Assembly: GCA_900765105.1 (NCBI GenBank)
Contig: CAAFQM010000170.1
Location: 1 to 25,344, forward strand
Source: an uncultured Faecalibacterium sp.
GTDB lineage: Bacteria; Bacillota; Clostridia; Oscillospirales; Ruminococcaceae
Direction: 5' to 3'
DNA: 25,344 bases
Each line of letters starts with the position of its first letter. Position 1 is the first letter of the stretch. The position numbers and the translations under genes were made by a program. Below the pieces are notes generated by a model. That model was not told where the DNA came from. It was given only the letters and a program-made list of their open reading frames with translations, and searched no databases. This document shows positions 6,894-13,637 of this stretch, piece by piece.

Positions 6894-7925
6894 ATGAAGA
6901 GAAGAACGTTTCTGTCGCTGATGGGCGCAGCGGCACTGACAAGCGGCATGATGCTCACCGGCTGCGGGGCCGGTTCGGACAAGGATGACCGCAAGATCAT
7001 CCGCATCGGCCATGTGCAGTCCCAGACTCACCCGGATCATCTGGGCCTTGTGGCATTTGCCGACCACATCAATGAGAAGCTGGGCGACAAGTACCGCGTG
7101 GAGGTTTACCCCAGTGAGCTGCTGGGTTCCCAGACCGAGATGGTGCAGCTGACCCAGACCGGCGCTATCGACTTCGTGGTGGCTTCCACTGCCATCATGG
7201 AGACCTTCAGCTCCAAGTACCAGATCTTCAACCTGCCGTACCTGTTCTCCAGCGTGGAGGCATATCACGCCGCCATGGATGACCCCGAGGTCACCGACCC
7301 CATCTTCAAGACCACTTCCAAGGCCGGTCTGGAGACGGTGGCATGGCTGGACGCTGGCACCCGCAACTTCTACACCGTCAAGACCCCCATCAACCAGCCC
7401 TCTGACCTGAAGGGCCTGAAGATCCGCGTGCAGCAGTCTCCCACCAATGTCGAGATGATGCGTCTGCTGGGCGGCACTGCTACCCCCATGGGCTTCGGCG
7501 ATGTGTACACCGCCCTGCAGGCCGGTATTCTGGACGGCGCTGAGAACAACGAGCTGGCCCTGACCGACAACGGCCACGGCGACATCTGCAAATACTATTC
7601 CTATGATATGCACCAGATGGTGCCTGACCTGCTGGTTGCCAACTACGAGTTCATGCAGAATCTGAGCGACGAAGAGCGCGCCATCTTTGACGAGGGCTTT
7701 GAGATCGTGAAGGAGACCGAGCAGTCTGCATGGGCCGACGCTGTTGCCGCCGCAAAGGACAAGGCCGAGAACGAGCAGCACGTCAACTTCCTGTACCCGG
7801 ACACCGCTCCGTTCCAGGAGGCCATGGCTCCGCTGCACGGCTCTGTGCTGGAGGCAAACCCTGAGCTGCAGCCCATCTACGACCGCATTCAGGAATACAA
7901 CGCCGAATACACCGTCGCAGAATAA
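6894..7925 (+). CDS. TRAP transporter substrate-binding lipoprotein (DctP family)
   Basis: A 343-residue extracytoplasmic solute receptor of a TRAP transporter. The N-terminus MKRRTFLSLMG...LTGC is a lipoprotein signal with the lipidated Cys at 24. The mature part shows DctP hallmarks: IRIGHVQSQTHP, YPSELLGSQTEMVQLTQTGAIDF, NLPYLF, LDAGTRNFYT, the carboxylate-binding Arg region GLKIRVQQSP, and GFGDVYTALQAGILDGAENN. Such receptors bind carboxylated solutes such as C4-dicarboxylates, sialic acid or uronates; this sequence does not reveal which. The ATG at 6894 is preferred because GAGAGG ends 9 nt before it; an upstream ATG at 6885 abuts the SD. It is first in an operon with the two membrane subunits, 11 nt before the next gene. 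Confidence 0.93.
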   Translation: MKRRTFLSLMGAAALTSGMMLTGCGAGSDKDDRKIIRIGHVQSQTHPDHLGLVAFADHINEKLGDKYRVEVYPSELLGSQTEMVQLTQTGAIDFVVASTAIMETFSSKYQIFNLPYLFSSVEAYHAAMDDPEVTDPIFKTTSKAGLETVAWLDAGTRNFYTVKTPINQPSDLKGLKIRVQQSPTNVEMMRLLGGTATPMGFGDVYTALQAGILDGAENNELALTDNGHGDICKYYSYDMHQMVPDLLVANYEFMQNLSDEERAIFDEGFEIVKETEQSAWADAVAAAKDKAENEQHVNFLYPDTAPFQEAMAPLHGSVLEANPELQPIYDRIQEYNAEYTVAE

Positions 7926-7936
7926 GGAGAAGCATC

Positions 7937-8491
7937 ATGGAAAAACTCAGAAACGCTTTGAATAAAGTCCTGAACCTGCTGGCCGGCCTGAGCATGACCG
8001 TCATGGTCGTGCTGACCACCTACCAGGTCATTGCACGCTACGTCTTCAACGCGCCCTCCACCTGGTCGGAAGAGCTGGTGGGCTACCTGTTCGGCTGGAG
8101 CACCATGCTGGGCGCCACCATCGTTTCCGGCGAGCGCGGCCACATGAACATCCCCGTGGTGATCGATCGGTTCAAGCCCGCCGCACGCAAGGCCTTCCAC
8201 ATCTTTGCCGAGGTCATCGCCTTCCTCTTCTCCGCCACCATTCTGGTGTTCGGCGGCTATCAGGTGTCCCAGCTGGCCATGGGTCAGCAGACCTCTTCTC
8301 TGGGCGTGGCCGTGGGTGTGTTCTACTGGGTCATGCCGGTGTGCGGTGTGATCATCCTGATCTACTCCGTGCTCAACATCATCGGCATCGCCAACGGCTC
8401 CATCAGTCTGGATACCCCCGAGGACGCCGACTTTGCCAAGGTGGAAGCCGAGATGGCTGCCGCCGCTGAGAAAGAAAATAAGGAGGACTAA
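7937..8491 (+). CDS. TRAP transporter small membrane subunit (DctQ family)
   Basis: A 184-residue inner-membrane protein with four predicted hydrophobic segments: LLAGLSMTVMVVLTTYQVIARYVF, a second around ELVGYLFGWSTMLGATIV, a third around IFAEVIAFLFSATILVF, and a fourth around VFYWVMPVCGVIILIYSVLNII. This is the DctQ architecture. The conserved RYVFNAPSTWSEEL and WSTMLGA..SGERGHMNI are family signatures. With DctM it forms the ion-driven permease that takes substrate from DctP. The C-terminus is charged and cytoplasmic (AEMAAAAEKENKED). SD TAAGGAG precedes the ATG. Only 3 nt separate its stop from the DctM start. Confidence 0.92.
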   Translation: MEKLRNALNKVLNLLAGLSMTVMVVLTTYQVIARYVFNAPSTWSEELVGYLFGWSTMLGATIVSGERGHMNIPVVIDRFKPAARKAFHIFAEVIAFLFSATILVFGGYQVSQLAMGQQTSSLGVAVGVFYWVMPVCGVIILIYSVLNIIGIANGSISLDTPEDADFAKVEAEMAAAAEKENKED

Positions 8492-8494
8492 ACC

Positions 8495-9796
8495 GTGGCG
8501 ATTCAAGCATTACTCGTGATCCTGGCAGTCCTGCTGGTTCTGCTGTTTTTGGGCGTGCCTATCTCGTACGCTATCGCGGTCTCTTCGCTGACCGCCATCC
8601 TCTCTTCCATCGACCTGAACGTTGCCGTGCTGACCGCTGCCCAGCGCACCTTCGTGGGCATGAGCAAGTTCAGCCTGACCGCAATTCCGTTCTTCATTCT
8701 GGCCGGCAACATCATGAACCAGGGCGGCATTGCCAAGCGTCTGGTGGATTTCGTCATGGCCATTCTGGGCAAGCTGCCCGGCGCACTGCTGGTGACCAAC
8801 ATCGGCACCAACGCCCTGTTCGGTGCCATTTCCGGTTCCGCTTCCGCTGCTGCCGCCGCCGTCGGTTCCATGATCCGCGACGGTGCCGAGGAGCAGGGCT
8901 ATGACCCCGCCGTCACCGCTGCCACCAACGCTGCATCCTCCTGCTCCGGCCTGCTGATCCCGCCGTCCAACGCGCTGATCACTTACTCTCTGGCTTCCGG
9001 CGGCACCTCCGTTGCAGCCCTGTTCATGGCCGGTTACATCCCCGGCATCATCTGGGCACTGTGCTGCTGCGTGGTGGGCGTGCTGCTGGCCATCAAGCTG
9101 GGCTATAAGGGTACTCCCGGCAAGTTCGACTGGAAGAATCTGGGCGTATGCACCCTGCGCGCCCTGCCCTCCCTGTCCCTGATCATCGTGGTTATCGGCG
9201 GCATCATCGGCGGCGTGTTCTCCGCAACCGAAGGCTCTGCCATCGCCGTTGTGTACGCTCTGATCCTTGCTTTCTGCTACCGCTCCATCAACCTGAAGAG
9301 CCTGTGGCAGATCGTCGTGGATTCCGCCAAGATGTCCGGCATGGTCGTGTTCCTGGTGGGTGTGTCCAACATTCTGGGCTGGGTCATGGCCTTCCTGCAG
9401 ATCCCCGACGCCGTTGCCGCTGCTCTGCTGAGCCTGACCAACAACAAGTACGTCATCCTGCTGATCATGAACGTGATCCTGCTGATCTCCGGCACCTTCA
9501 TGGACGTGACCCCGGCAATCCTGATCTTCACCCCGCTGTTCCTGCCCATTTGCCAGAGCTTTGGCATGAGCACCATCCAGTTCGGTCTGATCCTCGTGTA
9601 CAACCTGTGCATCGGCAACATCACCCCGCCCGTCGGCAACGCTCTGTTCGTCGGTATCAAGGTGGGCCGCACCAGCCTGTCCAAGGTCATGCCTTACATG
9701 CTGATGTACTATGTGGCCATCATCGGCGGCCTGCTGCTGGTCACCTTCATCCCCGCAGTGTCCATGGCACTGCCCCAGACAATGGGTTTGGTCTGA
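8495..9796 (+). CDS. TRAP transporter large permease subunit (DctM family)
   Basis: A 433-residue polytopic membrane protein, the transport subunit of the TRAP system. It starts at GTG 8495 with AGGAGG at 8480-8485. Family signatures are GVPISYAIAVSS, LTAIPFFILAGNIMNQGGIAKRLV, NALFGAISGSASAAAAAVGSM, SSCSGLLIPPSNALITY and, near the end, DVTPAILIFTPLFLPI and LCIGNITPPVGNALFVG. The length is normal and it is intact. It is the last gene of the operon, which ends in a strong terminator. Confidence 0.94.
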   Translation: MAIQALLVILAVLLVLLFLGVPISYAIAVSSLTAILSSIDLNVAVLTAAQRTFVGMSKFSLTAIPFFILAGNIMNQGGIAKRLVDFVMAILGKLPGALLVTNIGTNALFGAISGSASAAAAAVGSMIRDGAEEQGYDPAVTAATNAASSCSGLLIPPSNALITYSLASGGTSVAALFMAGYIPGIIWALCCCVVGVLLAIKLGYKGTPGKFDWKNLGVCTLRALPSLSLIIVVIGGIIGGVFSATEGSAIAVVYALILAFCYRSINLKSLWQIVVDSAKMSGMVVFLVGVSNILGWVMAFLQIPDAVAAALLSLTNNKYVILLIMNVILLISGTFMDVTPAILIFTPLFLPICQSFGMSTIQFGLILVYNLCIGNITPPVGNALFVGIKVGRTSLSKVMPYMLMYYVAIIGGLLLVTFIPAVSMALPQTMGLV

Positions 9797-9823
9797 TTGT
9801 AACATTCCCTTCTTCTCCTATAA

Positions 9824-9858
9824 AAAGGCGGTGCTCTCTGCGGGGCACCGCCTTTTCC
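9824..9858 (+). terminator. Terminator of the TRAP operon
   Basis: AAAGGCGGTGC pairs with GCACCGCCTTTT around a short loop, 28 nt after the DctM stop. Confidence 0.85.
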
Positions 9859-9860
9859 TG

Positions 9861-9890
9861 TTGCACAAAGGCGGCGGGTTGCGTTATACT
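9861..9890 (+). promoter_or_regulatory. Promoter of the solo binding protein
   Basis: TTGCAC (9861-9866), an 18-nt spacer and TATACT (9885-9890). It lies immediately after the TRAP operon terminator, so the second binding protein is transcribed separately. Confidence 0.7.
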
Positions 9891-9916
9891 TATCCCAAAA
9901 GGGAGGGGTGCTTATC

Positions 9917-10903
9917 ATGCGCAGACGGACATTTCTGGCCGGGGCGGGGCTGCTGGCGCTGCAGCTGGCGGGCTGCGGGGGCGAATCGCAGGTCACACCG
10001 GATTTTGTGCTGACCTATGCCGAAAACCAGCCGGAGGATTACCCTACCACAAAGGGCGCACAGTATTTTGCCGACCTTGTGCGTCAGCGCACCGGCGGCA
10101 AGGTGGTGGTTCAGGTCAAGGCCGGGGGCGAGTACGGCACCGAGGACGAGGTGTGGCAGCAGCTGCAGTTCGGCGGGATCGATCTTGCCCGGCTGTCGCT
10201 TTCGGCGCTGGCCGATGACCTGCCCAAGCTGAATGTGCTGATGCTGCCGTACCTCTACCGCGATGATGCCCACATGCGCCGGGTGCTGGACGGAGATCTG
10301 GGCGAAGAGTTTTTGCAGGTGTTCGGCGGGCAGGGCTGTGTGGGGCTGAGCTGGTACGACGCCGGAGCGCGGTCGTTCTACGCCCGCCAGCCCATCCGCA
10401 CACTGGCAGATCTGGAAGGCAAGACTGTCCGCGTGCAGGACGCCGGCATTGCTACCGACATGATCCGCCTGCTGGGCGCTGTGCCGGAGACTTCGGCCTA
10501 CAGCGATGTGTACTCGGCCTTTGAGACCGGGCAGATCGATGCCGCTGAGAACAACTGGCCGGCCTATTATTCGATGGAGCACTACAAGGTGGCCCGCTAC
10601 TATACCGCCGACGAGCACAGCCGCGTGCCGGAGATCCAGCTGGCCAGCGCCCGCACATGGAACGCACTCCCGCAGGAATACCGCAGCATCCTGCGGGAGT
10701 GCGCGGCGGAATCGGCGCAGTACGAGCGCGGCCTGTGGGAGCAGGAGGAAGCCGCCGCCCGCACCGCCGCCCTTGCCGCCGGCTGCCGGGAGATCACCCT
10801 TGCACAGGAAGAGCTGGAACGGTTCCGCCAGCTGGTGCAGCCCCTGTACGAGAAATACTGCAGCGACTACCTGCCGCTGGTGGAAGAAATCCGCGGGATG
10901 TGA
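9917..10903 (+). CDS. Solo TRAP-type (DctP family) solute-binding lipoprotein
   Basis: A 328-residue lipoprotein, MRRRTFLAGAGLLALQLAGC with the lipidated Cys at 20. It is clearly related to the DctP at 6894: both share YDAGxRxFY/LDAGTRNFY, the DLxGxxxRVQ block with the ligand-binding Arg, RLLG, and DVYSAFETGQIDAAENN. It has its own promoter and no permease partner next to it. It could feed the neighbouring DctQM permease with another substrate, or present a ligand to a membrane sensor. The kinase at 4193 and the decayed kinase just downstream are possible partners. ATG 9917 is chosen for spacing from GGGAGGGG (9901-9908); GTG 9908 overlaps the SD. The downstream gene is a pseudogene. Confidence 0.88.
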   Translation: MRRRTFLAGAGLLALQLAGCGGESQVTPDFVLTYAENQPEDYPTTKGAQYFADLVRQRTGGKVVVQVKAGGEYGTEDEVWQQLQFGGIDLARLSLSALADDLPKLNVLMLPYLYRDDAHMRRVLDGDLGEEFLQVFGGQGCVGLSWYDAGARSFYARQPIRTLADLEGKTVRVQDAGIATDMIRLLGAVPETSAYSDVYSAFETGQIDAAENNWPAYYSMEHYKVARYYTADEHSRVPEIQLASARTWNALPQEYRSILRECAAESAQYERGLWEQEEAAARTAALAAGCREITLAQEELERFRQLVQPLYEKYCSDYLPLVEEIRGM

Positions 10904-10910
10904 GCCGGCT

Positions 10911-10930
10911 CTTAAGATTTCCTAAGAAAT
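10911..10930 (+). promoter_or_regulatory. OmpR-type tandem box upstream of the kinase remnant
   Basis: CTTAAG-N4-CCTAAG (10911-10926) is a 10-nt-spaced direct repeat of the kind bound by OmpR/PhoB-class regulators. A matching box, CTTAAA-N4-CTTAAG, lies at 11951-11966. No -10 is visible after this copy; it may have been lost in the deletion that fused the downstream fragments. Confidence 0.5.
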
Positions 10931-10951
10931 CTTTCGTGGAAACGGGGCGGC

Positions 10952-11835
10952 GTGCGCATCCTGCTGGCAGGGAAAGGATATCACATTCTGGAAGCCGAAA
11001 ACGGCCTGCGGGCGCTGGAACTTTACCGCGGGCAGACGCTGGTCTACTCTTCGTTTGCGCCGAAGGGCGGCATCCCGGAGAAGACGGAGCGGGACCCCGG
11101 CGACCGGGTCGCCTTCTACGAATAGTCGCCCGGTTACACCCTGAACTTCGCGGACGGCGAAGCAGAAGCACTGTTGTACTACAACGGCCTGAACGACTAC
11201 TACAGCACCGGCTGCGACATCCTGAATATGCTGTGTCTGCTGTGGTGGTTCCCGGGCTTTTTCCTGTTCAACAGCCGCAAGATCATCCGGTATATCCTGC
11301 AGCTCAGCGAGGAAATTCAGGCCATGGAGGGCGGCGACCTCGAACACCCCATTACGGTGCGGGGCCACGACGAGCTGACCACACTGGCTTCCTGTCTGGA
11401 TTCCATGCGCCTTACCCTTCGCCAGCAGCAGGAAGAAGAAGCACAGGCTTCGGCCAAGGTGAAGAGCAGCTCACTGAGCTGGTGGAAACGCTGCAGCAGC
11501 GGGGCTTTGCCTGCGCGCTGGAACTGGGAGAGGAGGATGTCCTGCTCTCGGTCAACAGCCAGTATGTGAGACGCATTCTTGATAACATCACTTCCAACCT
11601 GCTCAAGTACGCCGACCCGCAGAGCGTGGTCACGGTGCGGTTCGTGCAGGAAGACGGCACGGCTGGCCTGTGTTTTGAAAACCGGGTGCTGCCCATTCCC
11701 CCGGCGGCAGAGAGCACCAAGGTGGGCCTGACCAGCATCGGGACCATGATGGAGAAAATGCACGGCGTGTGCCGCATCGAGCAGCCGGAAGGGCTGTTCC
11801 GCATGACGCTGCTGTTCAATACTGCAAAAGAATAA
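10952..11835 (+). pseudogene. Decayed response regulator / sensor kinase fusion remnant
   Basis: In one frame, GTG 10952 begins VRILLAGKGYHILEAENGLRALELY. This is a receiver-domain start in which the stretch between the first strand and helix (normally holding the acidic pair) is missing. Without a stop it passes into a kinase sensor-like segment (TLVYSSFAPKGGIPEKTERD), hits an in-frame TAG at 11123-11125, then resumes. It continues with a membrane helix (CLLWWFPGFFLF) and a HAMP domain (IQAMEGGDLEHPITVRGHDELTTL). Near 11450 the frame changes and the ATPase domain follows (EEQLTELVETLQQRGF, then RRILDNITSNLLKYADPQ). The His-containing dimerisation domain is absent. At least two deletions, a frameshift and a stop mean it cannot work as a kinase. 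No SD precedes it. Confidence 0.85.
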
Positions 11836-11837
11836 AG

Positions 11838-11888
11838 CCGAAAGCACATCCATCCCGGGCCGGAAAGGCAGGGGCGGATGTGCTTTTT
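11838..11888 (+). terminator. Terminator after the kinase remnant
   Basis: AAAGCACATCC pairs with GGATGTGCTTTTTT across a loop that itself contains CCCGGGCCGG. It lies right after the stop of the remnant. Confidence 0.75.
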
Positions 11889-11899
11889 TGCAGTATGCA

Positions 11900-11930
11900 A
11901 AAGCCTTCCCTTTTGGGGGAAGGCTTTCTT
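11900..11930. terminator. Second hairpin in tandem
   Basis: AAAGCCTTCCC pairs with GGGAAGGCTTT around TTTTGG. It follows the previous terminator within 12 nt and could act on either strand. Confidence 0.6.
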
Positions 11931-11950
11931 TCACAAATTATTTCCCGCAT

Positions 11951-12005
11951 CTTAAACAGGCTTAAGATTTTTTTGCGCCTTTTCCTAAGAAACGTCCGGT
12001 ATACT
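11951..12005 (+). promoter_or_regulatory. OmpR-type box and -10 upstream of the SLH-like remnant
   Basis: CTTAAA-N4-CTTAAG (11951-11966), a further CCTAAG (11984-11989) and a -10 TATACT at 12000-12005. No proper -35 is seen, consistent with activation by a bound regulator. The box matches the one at 10911-10926. Confidence 0.5.
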
Positions 12006-12013
12006 TCCAGATA

Positions 12014-12535
12014 TTGGCGGAGGTGTTCTCTGCCGGAACGATACAGGAGGGGCATGCCGCCCTGACCCGGGGCCGTCTGGCAAAGCTGCTGGTGGCCTTT
12101 TCCGCTTACCGGGAAAGCGCCAATACCCAGGGCAGCACCGGCACCCTGAGCACGGTGCTGAACTACTTTGCCAGCGGAGCCAGCTATGTCTGCTATGTGG
12201 ACGGCCAGCAGGTGACCTACCAGACCAGCACCAAATACCCGGTGCTGGCGGGCGGTGTTGCCATCGGCAAGAGCACCTCCGGCGCGGTAAAGTCGATGCG
12301 GCAGCTGCTGCCTGCGGTCATCGATAAAGTGGGCGCGGCGTCGGTGATGAGCGGCGGCAAAAAGTACGAGACCGCCGATAACATGCAGGTGTACCTGTGG
12401 TACAAGGGTACCTATTATCCCACCACCCTTTCGCAGGTGAACAGCGAGGATTACAGCCTCATCGGCTGGTACGATGCTTCCGGCAGCGCCGCCGGCGGCA
12501 AGATCCGGGTGCTGATCGCAGTCAAAAAGGACTGA
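12014..12535 (+). pseudogene. C-terminal remnant of a secreted SLH-like protein
   Basis: A promoter-like -10 (12000-12005) and an SD AGGAGG (12045-12050) lead to an ATG at 12054, but that frame stops after MPP (TGA). In another frame a long open stretch continues to 12535. It reads LTRGRLAKLLVAF, which resembles the end of an S-layer-homology repeat. A soluble C-terminal domain follows (ASYVCYVDGQQVTYQT, TKYPVLAGGVAIGKSTSG, NSEDYSLIGWYDASGSAAGGKIRVLIAV). The start is most simply explained by an internal deletion that removed the signal peptide and most SLH repeats and shifted the frame. A TTG at 12014 could start the frame but has no SD. The domain is recognised as a type often seen at the end of clostridial surface proteins, with moderate certainty. 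Confidence 0.6.
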
Positions 12536-12543
12536 ATTGGTTC

Positions 12544-12570
12544 GGGCTTCCCTCCGGGAAAGCCTTTTTG
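12544..12570 (+). terminator. Terminator after the SLH-like remnant
   Basis: GGCTTCCC pairs with GGGAAAGCC (one bulged A), followed by TTTTTGTTTT. Confidence 0.75.
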
Positions 12571-12678
12571 TTTTCCATGCGTGCACAGTCAAGGCGCAAT
12601 AATGAATAAATTTTATGCTCTATATGAGTCGATTTTGGGGCAATCAAGCAAAGAATCCGGAAAAGGTCCATATCCCTA

Positions 12679-12707
12679 TTGACATACTGGGGAATGGGGT
12701 GTAAACT
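12679..12707 (+). promoter_or_regulatory. Promoter of the Cys-leader / amino-acid transporter operon
   Basis: A consensus -35 TTGACA (12679-12684), a 17-nt spacer and a -10 TAAACT (12702-12707). The start would be near 12714, giving a leader RNA of about 265 nt before the first transporter gene. The leader contains a small Cys-rich ORF and a terminator. Confidence 0.8.
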
Positions 12708-12754
12708 ACGGGCATCGGGCAGGACCCGAAAAAATATGCAGGGAGGAAACGGTC

Positions 12755-12838
12755 ATGATGTGTTGTTGCGCTATGTGTTGTTGTTGTGCAAACGCTTCCC
12801 GCACCGGCCGCCCTGTTGCAAACAGGTGTGCATTGTAG
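12755..12838 (+). CDS. 27-residue cysteine-rich leader peptide
   Basis: A short ORF with a strong SD (GGGAGG, 12741-12746) begins MMCCCAMCCCCA. Three consecutive Cys codons (12761-12769) are followed, after Ala-Met, by four more (12776-12787), so 7 of the first 11 residues are Cys. The remaining 15 residues are ordinary, with one Cys near the end, and the stop is TAG at 12836-12838. It lies between a consensus promoter and an intrinsic terminator that precedes an amino-acid ABC transporter operon. This is the classic layout of a leader peptide that senses charged tRNA by ribosome stalling. Six of the seven Cys codons are TGT in a genome that favours GC-rich codons. The function is inferred from layout; the peptide itself need not act. 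Confidence 0.8.
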   Translation: MMCCCAMCCCCANASRTGRPVANRCAL

Positions 12839-12858
12839 TAAGCATACCTGCCAAAGCG

Positions 12859-12939
12859 CTGTACAGGATCTGTACAGTCAGAACATGGTCGTCAATTGTG
12901 CCCGGAAGCATGCGCAGCAGCTTCCGGGCTTTTTGTTTT
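12859..12939 (+). terminator. Attenuator: leader hairpin and terminator before the transporter genes
   Basis: A first hairpin, CTGTACAG-GAT-CTGTACAG (12859-12877), is followed by a strong terminator. Its stem GCCCGGAAGC (12900-12909) pairs perfectly with GCTTCCGGGC (12920-12929), then TTTTTGTTTT. It stands 38 nt before the first permease ATG, with no gene between leader ORF and permease, so it must regulate read-through. A competing partner exists inside the leader ORF: GCTTCC plus CAC (12794-12804) can pair with GTG plus GGAAGC (12898-12909). A 7-bp match also exists between 12827-12833 and 12910-12916. Which of these acts as antiterminator was not resolved by folding. Confidence 0.8.
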
Positions 12940-12977
12940 GACCGGAGAGTTTCAGGAGACAGGGAGGGGGTCCGGCA

Positions 12978-13637
12978 ATGGACTGGAATGCGATCCAGCA
13001 ATATTTGCCGTTGTATCAGAAAGCCGCTGTGCTCACCGTGCGTCTGGGCGTGGCGGGCATCATCGTGGCCATCATCATCGGGCTTGTGTGCGCGGTGATC
13101 CAGTACGATAAAATACCCGTGCTGCGGCAGATCGTGGGGGTGTATATCCAGCTTAGCCGCAACACGCCGCTGCTGGTGCAGCTGTTCTTTATCTACTACG
13201 GCCTGCCCAAGGTGGGCATCCGCACCAACGCCGAGATCTGCGGCATTGCGGGTCTGGCCTTTCTGGGCGGCAGCTACATGGCCGAAGCGTTCCGCAGCGG
13301 GCTGGAGAGCATCGACCGCATCCAGACCGAAAGCGCCTACAGCCTCGGCATGGACCGCTGGCAGACCATGCGGTATGTTATTCTGCCGCAGGCCATGTCC
13401 ACCAGCATGCCGGCGTTCATGGCAAACGTCATTTTCCTGCTCAAGGAGACCAGCGTGTTCAGTGCCATCAGCCTGATGGACCTGATGTTCACCGCCAAGG
13501 ATCTCATCGGCATGTACTCCAAGACCATCGAATGCCTGTTCCTCGTGGTGGTCTTTTACCTCATCATTCTGCTGCCGGTGTCCATCGTGGGCAGCCTGAT
13601 CGAAAGGAGGCTGCGCTATGCCGGATTTGGGTCTTGA
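12978..13637 (+). CDS. Amino-acid ABC transporter permease 1 (HisM/TcyL-like)
   Basis: A 219-residue membrane protein of the polar amino-acid ABC permease family. It has about five hydrophobic segments, starting with TVRLGVAGIIVAIIIGLVCAVI. The family signature YIQLSRNTPLLVQLFFIYYGLP is present. The EAA loop contacting the ATPase is YMAEAFRSGLESIDRIQTESAYSLGM, ending at RYVILPQA. The ATG has a purine-rich SD AGGGAGGGGG (12961-12970). It is the first gene after the Cys-codon attenuator, which points to cystine or cysteine as substrate; the protein sequence alone does not decide this. It overlaps the next gene by 20 nt. Confidence 0.92.
   Translation: MDWNAIQQYLPLYQKAAVLTVRLGVAGIIVAIIIGLVCAVIQYDKIPVLRQIVGVYIQLSRNTPLLVQLFFIYYGLPKVGIRTNAEICGIAGLAFLGGSYMAEAFRSGLESIDRIQTESAYSLGMDRWQTMRYVILPQAMSTSMPAFMANVIFLLKETSVFSAISLMDLMFTAKDLIGMYSKTIECLFLVVVFYLIILLPVSIVGSLIERRLRYAGFGS

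Noticed and set aside
10657..11450. Frame running from inside the solo binding protein into the kinase remnant
   Set aside because: Only the part after about 11450 has kinase-like sequence; the rest overlaps the binding protein and the other-frame sensor/HAMP segment.
12602..12682. A 26-codon ORF (MNKFYALYESILG...) before the leader promoter
   Set aside because: No SD and it runs into the -35 box; likely chance.
12714..12978. T-box or SAM riboswitch in the transporter leader
   Set aside because: I see no T-box motif (AGGGTGG-like with UGGN) and no SAM riboswitch core; the Cys-codon ORF with terminator explains the leader better.
12679..13098. A longer ORF through the Cys leader region in another frame
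   Set aside because: It starts on the -35 of the promoter, has no SD, and crosses the terminator; the 27-codon Cys-rich frame has the proper SD.
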